A DNA stretch of 64,000 bases from Serpula lacrymans var. lacrymans S7.9 (lineage: Eukaryota > Basidiomycota > Agaricomycetes > Boletales > Serpulaceae), in contig NW_006763293.1 in the NCBI RefSeq assembly GCF_000218685.1, positions 1,671,968 through 1,735,967 of the forward strand, written 5' to 3'. Positions 50,619 through 60,339 of this stretch are shown here, piece after piece; within the stretch, counting starts at the first letter, position 1; every line of letters starts with the position of its first letter. A model generated the notes under the pieces. The model had not been told where the DNA came from. It did no database searches and was given only the letters and a program-made list of their open reading frames with translations. The translations under genes were made by a program, and so were the position numbers.

Positions 50619-52115
50619 ATGTCTGTGAAAGGGACAGCAAAGCGAGTACTCCTGTCTCCAAGCTTCATTTTTAATGCATTATTAACCGAATGATGCTGTA
50701 TTTTTTAGAGGAAAGAAACGAGTCCACGAAGAGCCTTCAACAGACAGAAGTTCTTCTTCATTGTCTTCATTATCACCTGTGCCTTCTGACACACCGCCGG
50801 TCAAGAAATGTACGTACGTACCGCACCCTTGTCACCGTCTACAACGTAGTAACCAAGAATGTAGCCAAACGGGCTGAGACCAGAAAATGTCCCGTCTGCG
50901 GGGAAATAATAGCTGTAAGGTTACTAGGTAAACATAGCGAACTAGAGTCGCAAAGAGTTGATGAGATTATAAGGAATGTTGGTTCCACCGAGGTCCTTGC
51001 TGACGACCCTCAAGAAGGGTGTGTTTACTAAATTCCTCGACCCCCAATCGGGAACTGACGCAATCACTTTCTTAGATCTAGCTCTGGAAGTCGTCGCTCT
51101 GCCGTCAAGGCGCGTAAATCGCTCAGTGCAATGAACCCCCGCTTTGACTCGACAAATTCACTCGAAGTCACAGTAAAGACCATTCAAACTATTACACGTC
51201 ACCGTAAACAGAGACATGCGAAGTTAAAAGAAATGGCCAGAGAAGACGAGTTACCAGTCGACCAGGACGATTATGACGGTGAAACAACGTGTCCTGTCTG
51301 TCTACAGATGGTCCGGGGTGACAGAGACGTAATAGAGGCGCATGTGGATGCATGTTTAGCACACGAGAACGCGCGACAGCAGGAAGAAGAGGACGAAGAC
51401 GAGATAGATGTTGATGGCGAAGGAACTCTCAGAGTCACGGACGGAGCGAATCTCAGAGGTATGGGTTTTCATGTACGGAACGAGCAGGACCAAGACGTGG
51501 ATGACGAGGTCGATGTGGATGGAGACGACGAAGCTGTTTTCGGGAATGCACAATTCACTGAAGGCGACATTCTAGGACCTACAAGTGACCCTCACGCAGA
51601 CGCAGATGATGGTACTGAAGGCGATGTTGACATAGAGGATGGCCCTAGCGACGATCGACAAAGACAGACACTCCGTGACTTAGTGGCCGACGGAAAGTTT
51701 GTAAGACGTAGTTCACCGTCAGAGGGAATGGAAATAGCCAAGGCGAAACTAGAGGAGGTAATAGGAGTCGGAGACACAGATAAATTGGACTTAGCGATCG
51801 AGGCAGCACGAACGCAAGGAAACGGAAACTCTCTGATTCTTGCACTCGAGAACAAAGTTAAGCAGCTAGTATGTCAAAATACTGTGTCCTACAACTTATA
51901 CTGACAACTTTTCAAAGGAATCTATGAGAGTTTCTTCGTCGACCTCGTTATTATGCCGCATATGCTTGGACCCATACACAGAACCAACGGTGTCCACTGG
52001 TTGTTGGCATACGTGTTGTCGAGAATGCTGGTTGCGCTGTCTTGGATCAACAAAATTGTGCCCAATATGCAAACGTATTACAGCGGCAATTGATTTGAGA
52101 AGAGTATATTTATAG
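50619..52115 (+). CDS. RNF220-like RING-finger E3 ligase
   Basis: A probable ubiquitin ligase. The last exon carries a C3HC4 RING (CRICLDPY ... TGCWHTCCRECWLRCLG ... LCPICKRITA) and ends AAIDLRRVYL. The GCWH/ECWLR/LCP.C/DLRR.YL pattern is that of animal RNF220. Upstream are two C2HC-like CPVC elements (KCPVCGEIIAVRLLGKH and CPVCLQMVRGDRDVIEAHV) and long acidic Asp/Glu linkers. Introns fall near 50806-50870, 51018-51074 and 51870-51917. The last joins KQL to ESMRVSS. The 5' end is unresolved: the coding frame begins after a TTTTTTAG acceptor near 50710 and the only plausible upstream ATG is 50619, but the phase does not fit neatly. Product identity is better supported than the start. Confidence 0.72.
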
Positions 52116-52525
52116 TGTGATATTTTACTCCGTGCTCGTCTAGCAAATGTAATATCATGTCGTTATCTAAAACTATTCATTAGCATATAATCACAATATT
52201 ATCCACTTTAACAATAGCAAGAACTTCATATCTGGCCTTGTCGTGTCCTCATACACCAACGTATTAAACCGACTCTTATAGGAGCGGTTACAGAACGACT
52301 GGAAATCAGGATACATATATATTTGTATCACCACGACATTTCTAATCACAAGAATGGAATGCAACGTCAAACAAGCTCACCAGTTACTGTAAAAGCGTTT
52401 AATAGGCTGCCTCAGCTGAACTTGAAAACTATCGAACATTTGCTTGTCTTCAAGGAGAATGATGGGAATGGAGAGTTATTAATTGTCTAATGCATACTAT
52501 ATGATACAAATGGGTGGATCGATGC

Positions 52526-52870
52526 TCATGCGAGAGGGCTGATCAGCCTGTTGTTGCCAAAGTTCATGAGAAGTAACGAGGAAAAGCGAAAACAACAACG
52601 CACTTGATCAAAGTAGGCTGAGGGGTGCTTCGGGTGTAGCCAACGTATATTATCAAAGGTATCCAACCATAATGCAAAACCGTCTGATACGAAAATTGTC
52701 GCTGGTTAGCATTCCTTGACACGCATGCCATTCACAATGTTAAAAAAAAACGTACGCGTCCGAACTCGACGACTTTTGTGATACGTTCCTAAGAAGCACG
52801 TAGAAGATATTAGCCAGAGTCCTAGCATAAGTAAAGTCGTTGTTCTTACCTTTGTCTCCTCTGAAGGCAT
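52526..52870 (-). CDS. TOM7: Mitochondrial import receptor subunit TOM7
   Basis: A tiny subunit of the outer-membrane TOM complex that tunes assembly with TOM40. Four exons on the minus strand, 52870-52850, 52789-52757, 52683-52604 and 52547-52526, total 156 nt: 51 codons plus stop. The product starts MPSEETKERITKVVEFG, has the membrane span VLHYGWIPLIIYVGYTRS and ends with the invariant LIKLISPLA. All introns are GT-AG (60, 73 and 56 nt). No single ORF reveals the gene. It is head-to-head with eIF3f, 127 bp between start codons. Confidence 0.93.
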
Positions 52871-52997
52871 TTTGAGTTGTGGGTTTGCACGAGTGACGAA
52901 GGAAGGAGAGAAAAGGTGTAAACTTTGAAACTCCGACCACTTTTTGGCCCTTCTCTTTTTGTCGCCAAAAGGCAAAGCAGATAATACGACATAAAAA

Positions 52998-54145
52998 ATG
53001 CCTCTGGGATCTTCCTCATCAGCAGTGCACATCCTGCAGCCTGCACAAGTTCTCGGTGGAAATGCTGCGTATGTCAACCATACAGAATCTAGCTATTGAT
53101 ACAGCACTAATAATCAGCTCACAGGCGCACACCGACATCTGTGACCATACACCCTGCCGTGCTCTGCTCAATCCTGGATCATTACCTTCGGCGTACAGAC
53201 TCACAAGAACGTGTAATTGGAACTCTTCTCGGGACCAGGACAGACACTGAGATCGATGTGCGCTCTTCCTTTGCCGTTCTCCACAGCGAGACATCGGAGC
53301 AAGTTGCTGTAGACATGGAATACCACAGGACGATGTATGAACTGCACCACAGGGTCAATCCTAAACAAGTCATTGTTGGATGGTAAAAATATCTCTTTAT
53401 GTGGGATATATGATCTAAGTGACATTCGCGATATGTAAAGGTATTCCACCGGATCGAACTTGAATACCTACTCCGCCCTTATACAAAACTTTTACTCGCA
53501 AGAAACAGCGCCCCATCAGGCTGTACATGTTGTGGTTAACACTGGTCTTGAAGAAGGTGTAAAATCAGGCGCACAAGCCTACGTCAGGTAAGACATCCTA
53601 TTAATATTTGTATCGGTGATCTTATATCGCAATAGCTCGCCAGTGGGTATCTTCCCCAAACCTGAAAATTGTGTTTTTGTCCCTATCCCTTGTGAATTGC
53701 GTTATGATGCAGCGGAACGCAACAGTCGTGAGCTCCACTCGTTTATTCAATCATCAGAGGTAGTTTTGAACACTTTTCCTAGTCGAGCTCCTCACTTCCC
53801 CTACACCGATCGTTCATCCTACATCTGAACTCGAGATATTCGAACAATCGCTTCAGTCCATATTGGACATGATGGATCGCGTTCTTGGTTATGTACGTCG
53901 TGTCCTTGCAGGCGAGGTGAAAGGCGATCCAGCTGTGGGGCGTTATTTGATGGACACCATTGGTACCAGCGTCAGCGATAGCGAGGGAGGCTTCAACACT
54001 ACGTTACAGGTATGAAAGTTTTCTCTTCTACTTTCAAACAAGTCTGATACGTTTACAGGATACGTTGATGGTGTCCTACCTTGCAACACTCATGCGATCA
54101 CAGGCGGAAATATCGTCACGTCTGTCCTTGGTGACTCCTTTATAG
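52998..54145 (+). CDS. Translation initiation factor eIF3 subunit F
   Basis: MPN-domain subunit of eIF3. ATG 52998 (MPLGSSSSAVHILQPAQVLG). A short first exon is spliced to TPTSVTIHPAVLCSILDHYL. Then come VIGTLLGTRTDTEIDVRSSF, QVIVGWYSTGSNLN, EKDPAVGR-like VKGDPAVGRYLMD, and the C-terminal helix LMVSYLATLMRSQ with the stop at 54145. The JAMM zinc residues are not conserved (no HxHxD after VGWYSTG), as expected for the non-catalytic eIF3f. Four to five introns. Tail-to-tail with UreF. Confidence 0.9.
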
Positions 54146-54231
54146 CCAGCGCCACTATTTGCACGATAGACATGCTTGTACGAGACAGCAACTGACTGAT
54201 ATATAGCTTTGCGTCGATTAAAATGTAACTG

Positions 54232-55136
54232 CTAGCTGTTGAAGATCCTAGAATGCTGCAAGTCATGCCGAACAGCGAGAATTTCGCCCAAAGGCCAAGT
54301 GGCCGCTGGTCCATCGACGATGCTAGCTTGATTCTGGTCTGGGATAACGTTTTCCAAGGTATGATCAATTACTCCAGTGCGAAGATCTTTGCAGCGATCT
54401 GCCTCTATGTCAACAAAAGGGCGCACGGCGTGCAGCAAGAGTTGTTGAGAGCCATAAGGCCCAATTGTATTCAGCCTTACTGCGGCTGACAGAAGACTCC
54501 TTGCATGCAAGAAGAGATATAAATACTGGGCACGCTCTGCAATCATGTCAGCGATAACGGGTATCATAAATCGCTGCCTCACAGACCTAATGTCAATCCC
54601 AGTGCGCCAGTCAAAACGCCCCAACAGACAGGTAAATGGCCATGAGTGTCTTCTCGCCTAATGGATAACTTTAGTCGATCGACAATACTGGCCGACCGAC
54701 GTTCTCGTTCTAGCAAAGGAGATCGAGACATATGACGGGGAAGAGAGAAGCCCTTTGAGTACAGCGTGAGCAATGCGACACCCTGTGACTTGGATGCTCG
54801 TCTGGCGACATGATTTAGAGTCATGGTTTCATAGTATTCGTCCAGAGCTAAGAGCTGCGATAGAGCTAGTTTTAGGGTCTCTTCGCTGGGGCCACTTTCT
54901 ATTGAACAATGATCCGCAACGACACGGTGGGCATCGGATACGAAAGGTAGAGAGCTGCGAGCATAAGTCCCGAGACTGTCCTGAACAAAGTTCAGAGTAT
55001 CATCTGAGGCCGATGCAGACGATAGAAATCCGTGTTTGACATATGATTCGTAACCAGATGATGCCACGAAAGATCCTGTGGGGAGGTTGCTGTCGGATAA
55101 AAGCAGAAGGATATATGTCTCGTCGTCGCTGTTCAT
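54232..55136 (-). CDS. Urease accessory protein UreF
   Basis: Helical chaperone that, with UreG and UreD/H, delivers nickel to urease. ATG 55136 gives MNSDDETYILLLLSDSNLPT, with the family motif DSNLPTGSFVASSGYESYVKHG, then VCWGVLTGALGLTL. An intron with donor GTCTGTGAG and acceptor GATTGCAG restores ERAQYLYLFLHARSLLSAAV and RLNTIGPYGSQQLLLHAV. A last intron leads to the fungal-type C-terminus TWPLGEILAVRHDLQHSRIF. Frame upstream of 55136 is open but lacks an ATG. The other urease genes are not in the window. Confidence 0.9.
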
Positions 55137-55372
55137 GACAGCGAGCAGGGCTAAAGTTGCAGTGGCTGACGGGACTGAGCGGAAGCCGGACACCCGGTGG
55201 AAATTGAGTGCCTGTGTTTCTCTATCCAAGCTGCTCGGCCGAGCTCGACGTTGCGGACGACCCCCACGCTCTTTTACCTAGAGCTTTCTGGTTCATAGAT
55301 ATCCAGCTATTTGACATCACGATATAACACGTCTTTCTTGGATTTACCTTTTCACATTTCTATCTTATTACC

Positions 55373-57385
55373 ATGAGGTCTATAGCCCGGCCGCAAATCC
55401 TCACTCAGCGGCGTCGTCTTCTGCTATCTGTTCCGCCTCGGAAGCGCTTCATAAGCACTTCGACCCCCAGATTATCAGCAAAGACACAGGGAAAGGCCTT
55501 CAATTCATCTCTTGCAGTAGATGCGAGTAACCTCGCAGAATCATCCATTCTGAATAGGTCGGAAGCGACGAATGTACTTACGGCTGCACAGAAGGGTGAG
55601 TTGTAGTCCTGGCACCAATGTCATTCACCAAAAATTTAGTTGGATATTAGGTGCTCTATCTCCAATGCAACAGTATGAAAAGCTCGTCCAGACTGAAACA
55701 CTCCGGGTCGATGATCATCAGACGCGGATAATAGGGAAACTACAGCGGCTTCACGATCAAATCATGACTTATGCCCCACCTTTGATACCAGATACCGCTT
55801 CTCAAGGATCTATAGTAAGTGGGATATCAAATCCTGTATACCAGTACTACGACGACCGCTTTGCTCGCTGTAATATAGATATCACGTCTATTCTCCCGCG
55901 GATCCACTCCCACCCCAATACCCCCAGAACAGGTCCCAAAAGGCCTCTATCTTTATGGAGATGTCGGAACAGGGAAGACAATGTTGATGGACCTATTCTA
56001 TCAAACACTTCCGGTATCTTTAAAGAGGAAGCGTCGTGTGCACTTTCATGCGTTCATGATTGATGTCCACAAACGTGTACATGCTGCGAAGGCCGCCATG
56101 GGTTATAGAGGAGGTGACCCAATATTGCCTGTTGCTCGAGATTTAGCCAATGAAGCATATGTACTCTGCTTTGATGAGTTCCAGGTAGGTTGACAAATGT
56201 TTTTTTTGATGATAATTGGTTTACATGTATCCGGTCTCAGGTCACGGATATTGCTGATGCGATGATTCTACGGCGGCTGTTGGAGAGCTTAATGGACCAT
56301 GGAGTCGTCTGTGTCATAACGTCGAAGTAAGTATCATAGATTACTGAAAAAAAGTTTCATAGCACTTATATGATCTGAAATAATCAGTCGACACCCTAAT
56401 GATCTCTACAAGAACGGAATCCAGCGCTCCAGTTTCATACCAGCAATAGAGCTGCTCAATAGTCGGTTTGAGGTCACAGACCTTGATTCTGGAACAGGCG
56501 TGCTCTCTTCCTTGGCTGCTTTTGGTGACGTTTGCTAACCAGACGCATACTCCCAGACTATAGGCGGATACCCCGCGCTCTCTCTCATGTTTACTACCAC
56601 CCTCTCACTCAGGAGAACCGCTTTGAAGTCGACAAGATCTTCTCTTCCATCACATCAAATGATCCATCTGACCCAGTGATCACTAATCGACAGTTGTCGA
56701 CCTGGGGTAGGACTTTGCTCGTTCCAGAAAGTACGAGCAAGATCGCAAAGTTTGATTTTGAAGATCTTTGTGGGAGAGCGTTGAGTGCAGCTGACTACTT
56801 AGAGGTTACGAAGCAATTTGGAACAGTATTTGTTCTAGACGTGCCCAAGATGGGGATGGACAGGAAGGACATGGTATGAGAATATCTCGACCCTGTAGTG
56901 CATAGATCTGATGCTGTCGCTTTAGGCACGAAGATTCATCACATTCATAGACGGTATGGTTACTCCAATTGTTTTCATGATATTGCAGTGCTAACGTTGC
57001 CTCTCAGCATGTTATGAGAGCAAGGTATTTAGTGTCCTGTTCTGCTTAGATTAATATAACATTTATGTTGTTATCTTAGACCAAGCTCTTCGTTACATCG
57101 GAAGTACCAGTATACCAGGTCTTTTCGGATGACTCTTCCAATAACTCCAAGCCGATATCAGACCATATGCGCAGTGTCATGGATGACCTCGTGAGTCGTT
57201 TTAAGTTTAAACATACTACATATAGACCACTAAATTTGTCTGCTCTACAGGGCCTTTCGGGTGACGACGTTGGTACTAGCTCTATGTTTACTGGCGAAGA
57301 GGAAGTATTTGCATTTGCGAGGGCGTGTTCGAGACTTGTCCAGATGGGTAGCAAGGAATGGGCAGAGACTGCTGGGCAATCATAG
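55373..57385 (+). CDS. AFG1: AFG1/LACE1-type mitochondrial ATPase
   Basis: P-loop AAA-like ATPase of the inner mitochondrial membrane involved in turnover of mitochondrially encoded complex IV subunits. The N-terminus MRSIARPQILTQRRRLLL is Arg/Ser-rich and acid-free, a good mitochondrial presequence. Motifs are LYLYGDVGTGKTMLMDLFYQ (Walker A), VHFHAFMIDVHKRVH, VLCFDEFQVTDIADAMIL (Walker B) and ITSNRHPNDLYKNG. The C-terminal part contains WGRTLLVPES, LCGRALSAADYLEV and a CYES-K-TKLFVTSEVPVYQVFS region. About ten introns; one exon is only 17 nt (57008-57024, within DACYESK) and its neighbour 28 nt. Stop at 57385. Confidence 0.9.
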
Positions 57386-58110
57386 TCTTAAGTGAGTTCA
57401 CTTCGTGGATTTGAATATCTCCATCTAATCAATGACAGGCGTCAATATCATATATTGTATCGTTAGTTCAGCGTAACCCACCCTTACCATTCTACTAGAT
57501 TGGAAGTAGAGGAGCCTGAAGTATATCTATATGATATCGCTGTTGCTTAGTTCTAGAGGCTTATCACGGTAATCTAATTTGCCATATCTACATTGTGTGG
57601 AGAACATGTCGAGGGCTTTATTGGTGAGCTCTTGATGGATTTTGAGGGCACGGTGAGGTCAGTGGAATCCAACCCCTAAATTGTCATTAGAGACCCACTT
57701 GGAATGCCGTGGCATAGAGCGACGGAGTCGTCGTTGGTGAGTAATGATCATTATCATTTTACGAAGGACTCGGAGCTGACAAGTTTACTATTGGTCTAGT
57801 CTCACGCATATTTGTGGGACCTGCATAACCTCGAGTACGTGATAATGATGTAGAATCTGACTCGACCTTCTCTTTTATAGCGATGGGAATTTCGTTGAGG
57901 GACCTAGCCTACTTGCAAAGTGACTCGAGTTGGACCTATGAGAACATCAAATAACGGTTAGGCCAGCGTTGAGTCACAGATCCTATACAGTGCGTCGCAT
58001 CGACAGTCTCATGCTCTTACCCAATTACCGCCAAACGAGGTCAATGATTATGACTTTTGGGGACTGTTGCTGTCATACTGTATGATAACGATGATTTGAA
58101 CAATGTTCTA
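57386..58110. other. Intergenic, no gene seen
   Basis: AT-rich spacer between the AFG1-like gene and the next plus-strand gene. I see no convincing coding frame, RNA fold or repeat. Upstream exons of the following gene could lie at its right end. Confidence 0.45.
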
Positions 58111-58992
58111 ATGGGTCGAAGGTATGGATGTTCTAGCGTTAAACACGGTCATTTACAAATCATACTAACGAAAATTTTACCCCAAAGCACAACGATAGCC
58201 ACTCACAATTTGGATATAAAGCCAGACATGATAGCAGTCAATCTCAGCATCTCCCATAACCAGAAAGCCCTCTTCTACATGTCCGACCCTATCCATGTTA
58301 CTGAATTCTTGACTCTCACAAGCACTGATGCGATAAAGACCACTGATCATTTTCGCGAACTCGTGGACATCATTCGCAAAGAGATTCCTACCTTTCAAAG
58401 CTATCACTGGGGAGACCGAGTTCAAGAGCCAGGCATCCGCCAGTTGATTATTTGTGAGGAGGTTCCTTATGACACTGTTCTCATCTCACATTGCATACCT
58501 GTAGGTTTTGGCGACGACCCAAGGGATAAATACACACCCGCTCTGCTTAAATCCCTTGACGATAAACTCAATTTGATCTCTACAAGCTATGAGCGCAAAT
58601 TCTTCGTGTTAAACCCGTTCCTGCCGGGTAAATACTTCAGTGCACCTTATACTGAAGTCATCTTCGCTACTACAAAGCCGGATATCAATCTCGAAGAGTT
58701 CAACAAGGTGTGCAACGCATCGCTCAGGCCGTGCGATGTGTTCCCCGGCTGTTACGGTACATCTTGGGGATACTATATTGGAAAAGGGGAAGAGATTGTC
58801 ATGGTACTTGGATGGGAAAGCCCAGAGGTAAATACTCTCCATTCAAAGGAAGGCATAGTACTCACTCGCTATGGATTTATGTAGCACCACCAGGCCTTTC
58901 ATAAAACGGATATATGCAAAACTACGACTGCCCCGTTCCTTGAGATGGTCTCCGATGCGAAGTGGTTCTATATCCAGGCTAGAGAAGACTAA
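58111..58992 (+). CDS. Tandem ABM-fold (dimeric alpha/beta barrel) protein
   Basis: Two consecutive ferredoxin-like repeats of the antibiotic-biosynthesis-monooxygenase (ABM) superfamily. Repeat one is VTEFLTLTSTDAIKTTDHF ... FQSYHWGDRV ... LIICEEVP. Repeat two is EVIFATTKPDINLEEFNKVC ... FPGCYGTSWG ... VMVLGWESPE. An intron (58828-58893) joins ...WESPE to AFHKTD and the product ends at TAA 58990-58992. From ATG 58111 the two exons give 271 codons plus stop, in frame. The start is uncertain: the first repeat looks shortened at its front and an upstream exon is possible. Members of this fold act as heme or quinol oxygenases or as non-catalytic stress proteins; no catalytic role can be assigned. 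Confidence 0.6.
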
Positions 58993-59387
58993 GAAACGCG
59001 AAGTTTGATGATCAATTGTGATGGTTGTGTACGAGTAACTACCCGAATTTTCTGCATGTAGATACGAATGTACGTAAGGTACTTGCATTGAAAATCCGTC
59101 AGACGACGGTAGATCTATAGCCTAGCTGTGTATATGAATTGGGTCAACCTCCTACGGCACGGACCACACAAGCAACACATGCATCATTACAAGTTGAAGC
59201 TATGTTTGAAGACACGGCTCAGCGTACATGAACACCATAATATTGACCATTCTTTATATGCTGGTATGTGTACAGAACAAACTCGCTGCGCAAGCCTTGA
59301 TAGTCCCAGAAAGATGCAAGCGGATACGTTACATTACAATATTTGAGTTACTTCATCGAATACGTCCTCGAACAGACAATTACTAAT
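58993..59387. other. Intergenic, convergent 3' ends
   Basis: A short spacer between the ABM protein (plus) and the RTC3-like gene (minus). No gene is seen. Confidence 0.5.
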
Positions 59388-59985
59388 TCAACCTCGGATA
59401 CCTGTCAATCCCTTTCCCCTCGTGTCTAACATAGAACCTTTCGCGCTACTGAACGTGCCGCCCGAAAAGCCCTCACCCGCCTGCTCCCTTCCTTTCTGCA
59501 GAACGATAGTCATGACATCGACATCTTTGGATGTACCAAAGACGGTCTCAAGTTGTTGCTTCGAAGGTCTACCAAGCAGACCTTGCGATCCTTGCCCAGA
59601 ATGGAATATTTCGAATGCTTATGGAGGAAACATAAGTCATATGAACAAAACTTCCTTAGCAACTCACAATCTACGACACTTGCAAGGGGGATTGAACTGT
59701 AACAAGAAAATAATGTTAGATTTCGATGTCGACAACGAGACAATTCAAATGAGTTTACGTGTCTGGACATACATATCTAAATTAGTATATTATATAACAC
59801 ATCAATCGAACCATCGAGCTCACCTCCATCTTTCCACTTCTTGAACTGGTGTGAACACTAATGAGATTTGATATGATCAGAACTAAACGGAGGAAACTCA
59901 CCTCTTCTGGGTTAACAACAGCGATGAACTCATCTGTTGATTGAGAATCAGGCTTGTAGACGACTTTGGCAACGTTCTTGACCAT
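59388..59985 (-). CDS. RTC3: RTC3/SBDS-N-domain protein with 4-nt exon
   Basis: A small protein of the yeast Rtc3 (YHR087W) family, related to the N-terminal domain of SBDS/Sdo1 and stress-linked RNA metabolism. Reconstructed exons are 59985-59902, 59845-59824, 59762-59759 (ACAC, 4 nt), 59696-59668 and 59617-59388. The total is 369 nt, giving 122 codons plus stop. The product reads MVKNVAKVVYKPDSQSTDEF, then FKKWKDGDTSIPLASVVDSF, EIFHSGQGSQGLLGRPSKQQ, LETVFGTSKDVDVM, and ends DTRGKGLTGIRG. Without the 4-nt exon the frame is lost; with it the conserved GDTSIPL loop is restored. Every intron is GT-AG (56, 61, 62 and 50 nt). Confidence 0.88.
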
Positions 59986-60128
59986 GGTGATTGAGGATGA
60001 GATGGGTTAATGGATATGTTAAAGAATAAAATGAGTATATGATTGTTTATGCGTTGGACTAGCTGATGGATGGTGTTCGATGTTGGTTGATGGGGAATGG
60101 ATACTATCTGCACTCCGTAAGTCTCAGG

Positions 60129-60216
60129 TTATATACTCCTCGCGCGGTAATGACGTCGGGCCCTCGGCTGGGTCCGACTTGCTATATCGACGTCACGCGA
60201 CCTACACATACACGTG
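60129..60216 (-). promoter_or_regulatory. RTC3-like promoter: TATA, two CRE-like sites, E-box
   Basis: Upstream of the RTC3-like ATG (59985) lie TATATAA at 60129-60135 (minus), TGACGTCG at 60151-60158 (plus), the same octamer on minus at 60188-60195, and palindromic CACGTG at 60211-60216. CRE-like sites bind ATF/CREB-type bZIP factors and CACGTG binds bHLH factors. The cluster suggests stress-regulated transcription. Sites are seen; their use is inferred. Confidence 0.5.
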
Positions 60217-60339
60217 ACCGACACCATGACAGGTAACCGGAGCAACAAAGTAGTAAGAAGAGTCACTATGACTCCAATGAAGGTGCCGAAAGTGTGGTCA
60301 CAACCCACAAGGGCAGTGAAATGACACCATAAAACGGCT

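Noticed and set aside
59510..59770. Minus-strand 86-codon ORF within the RTC3-like gene
   Set aside because: It reads through two introns and a different frame; the spliced model matches the family throughout.
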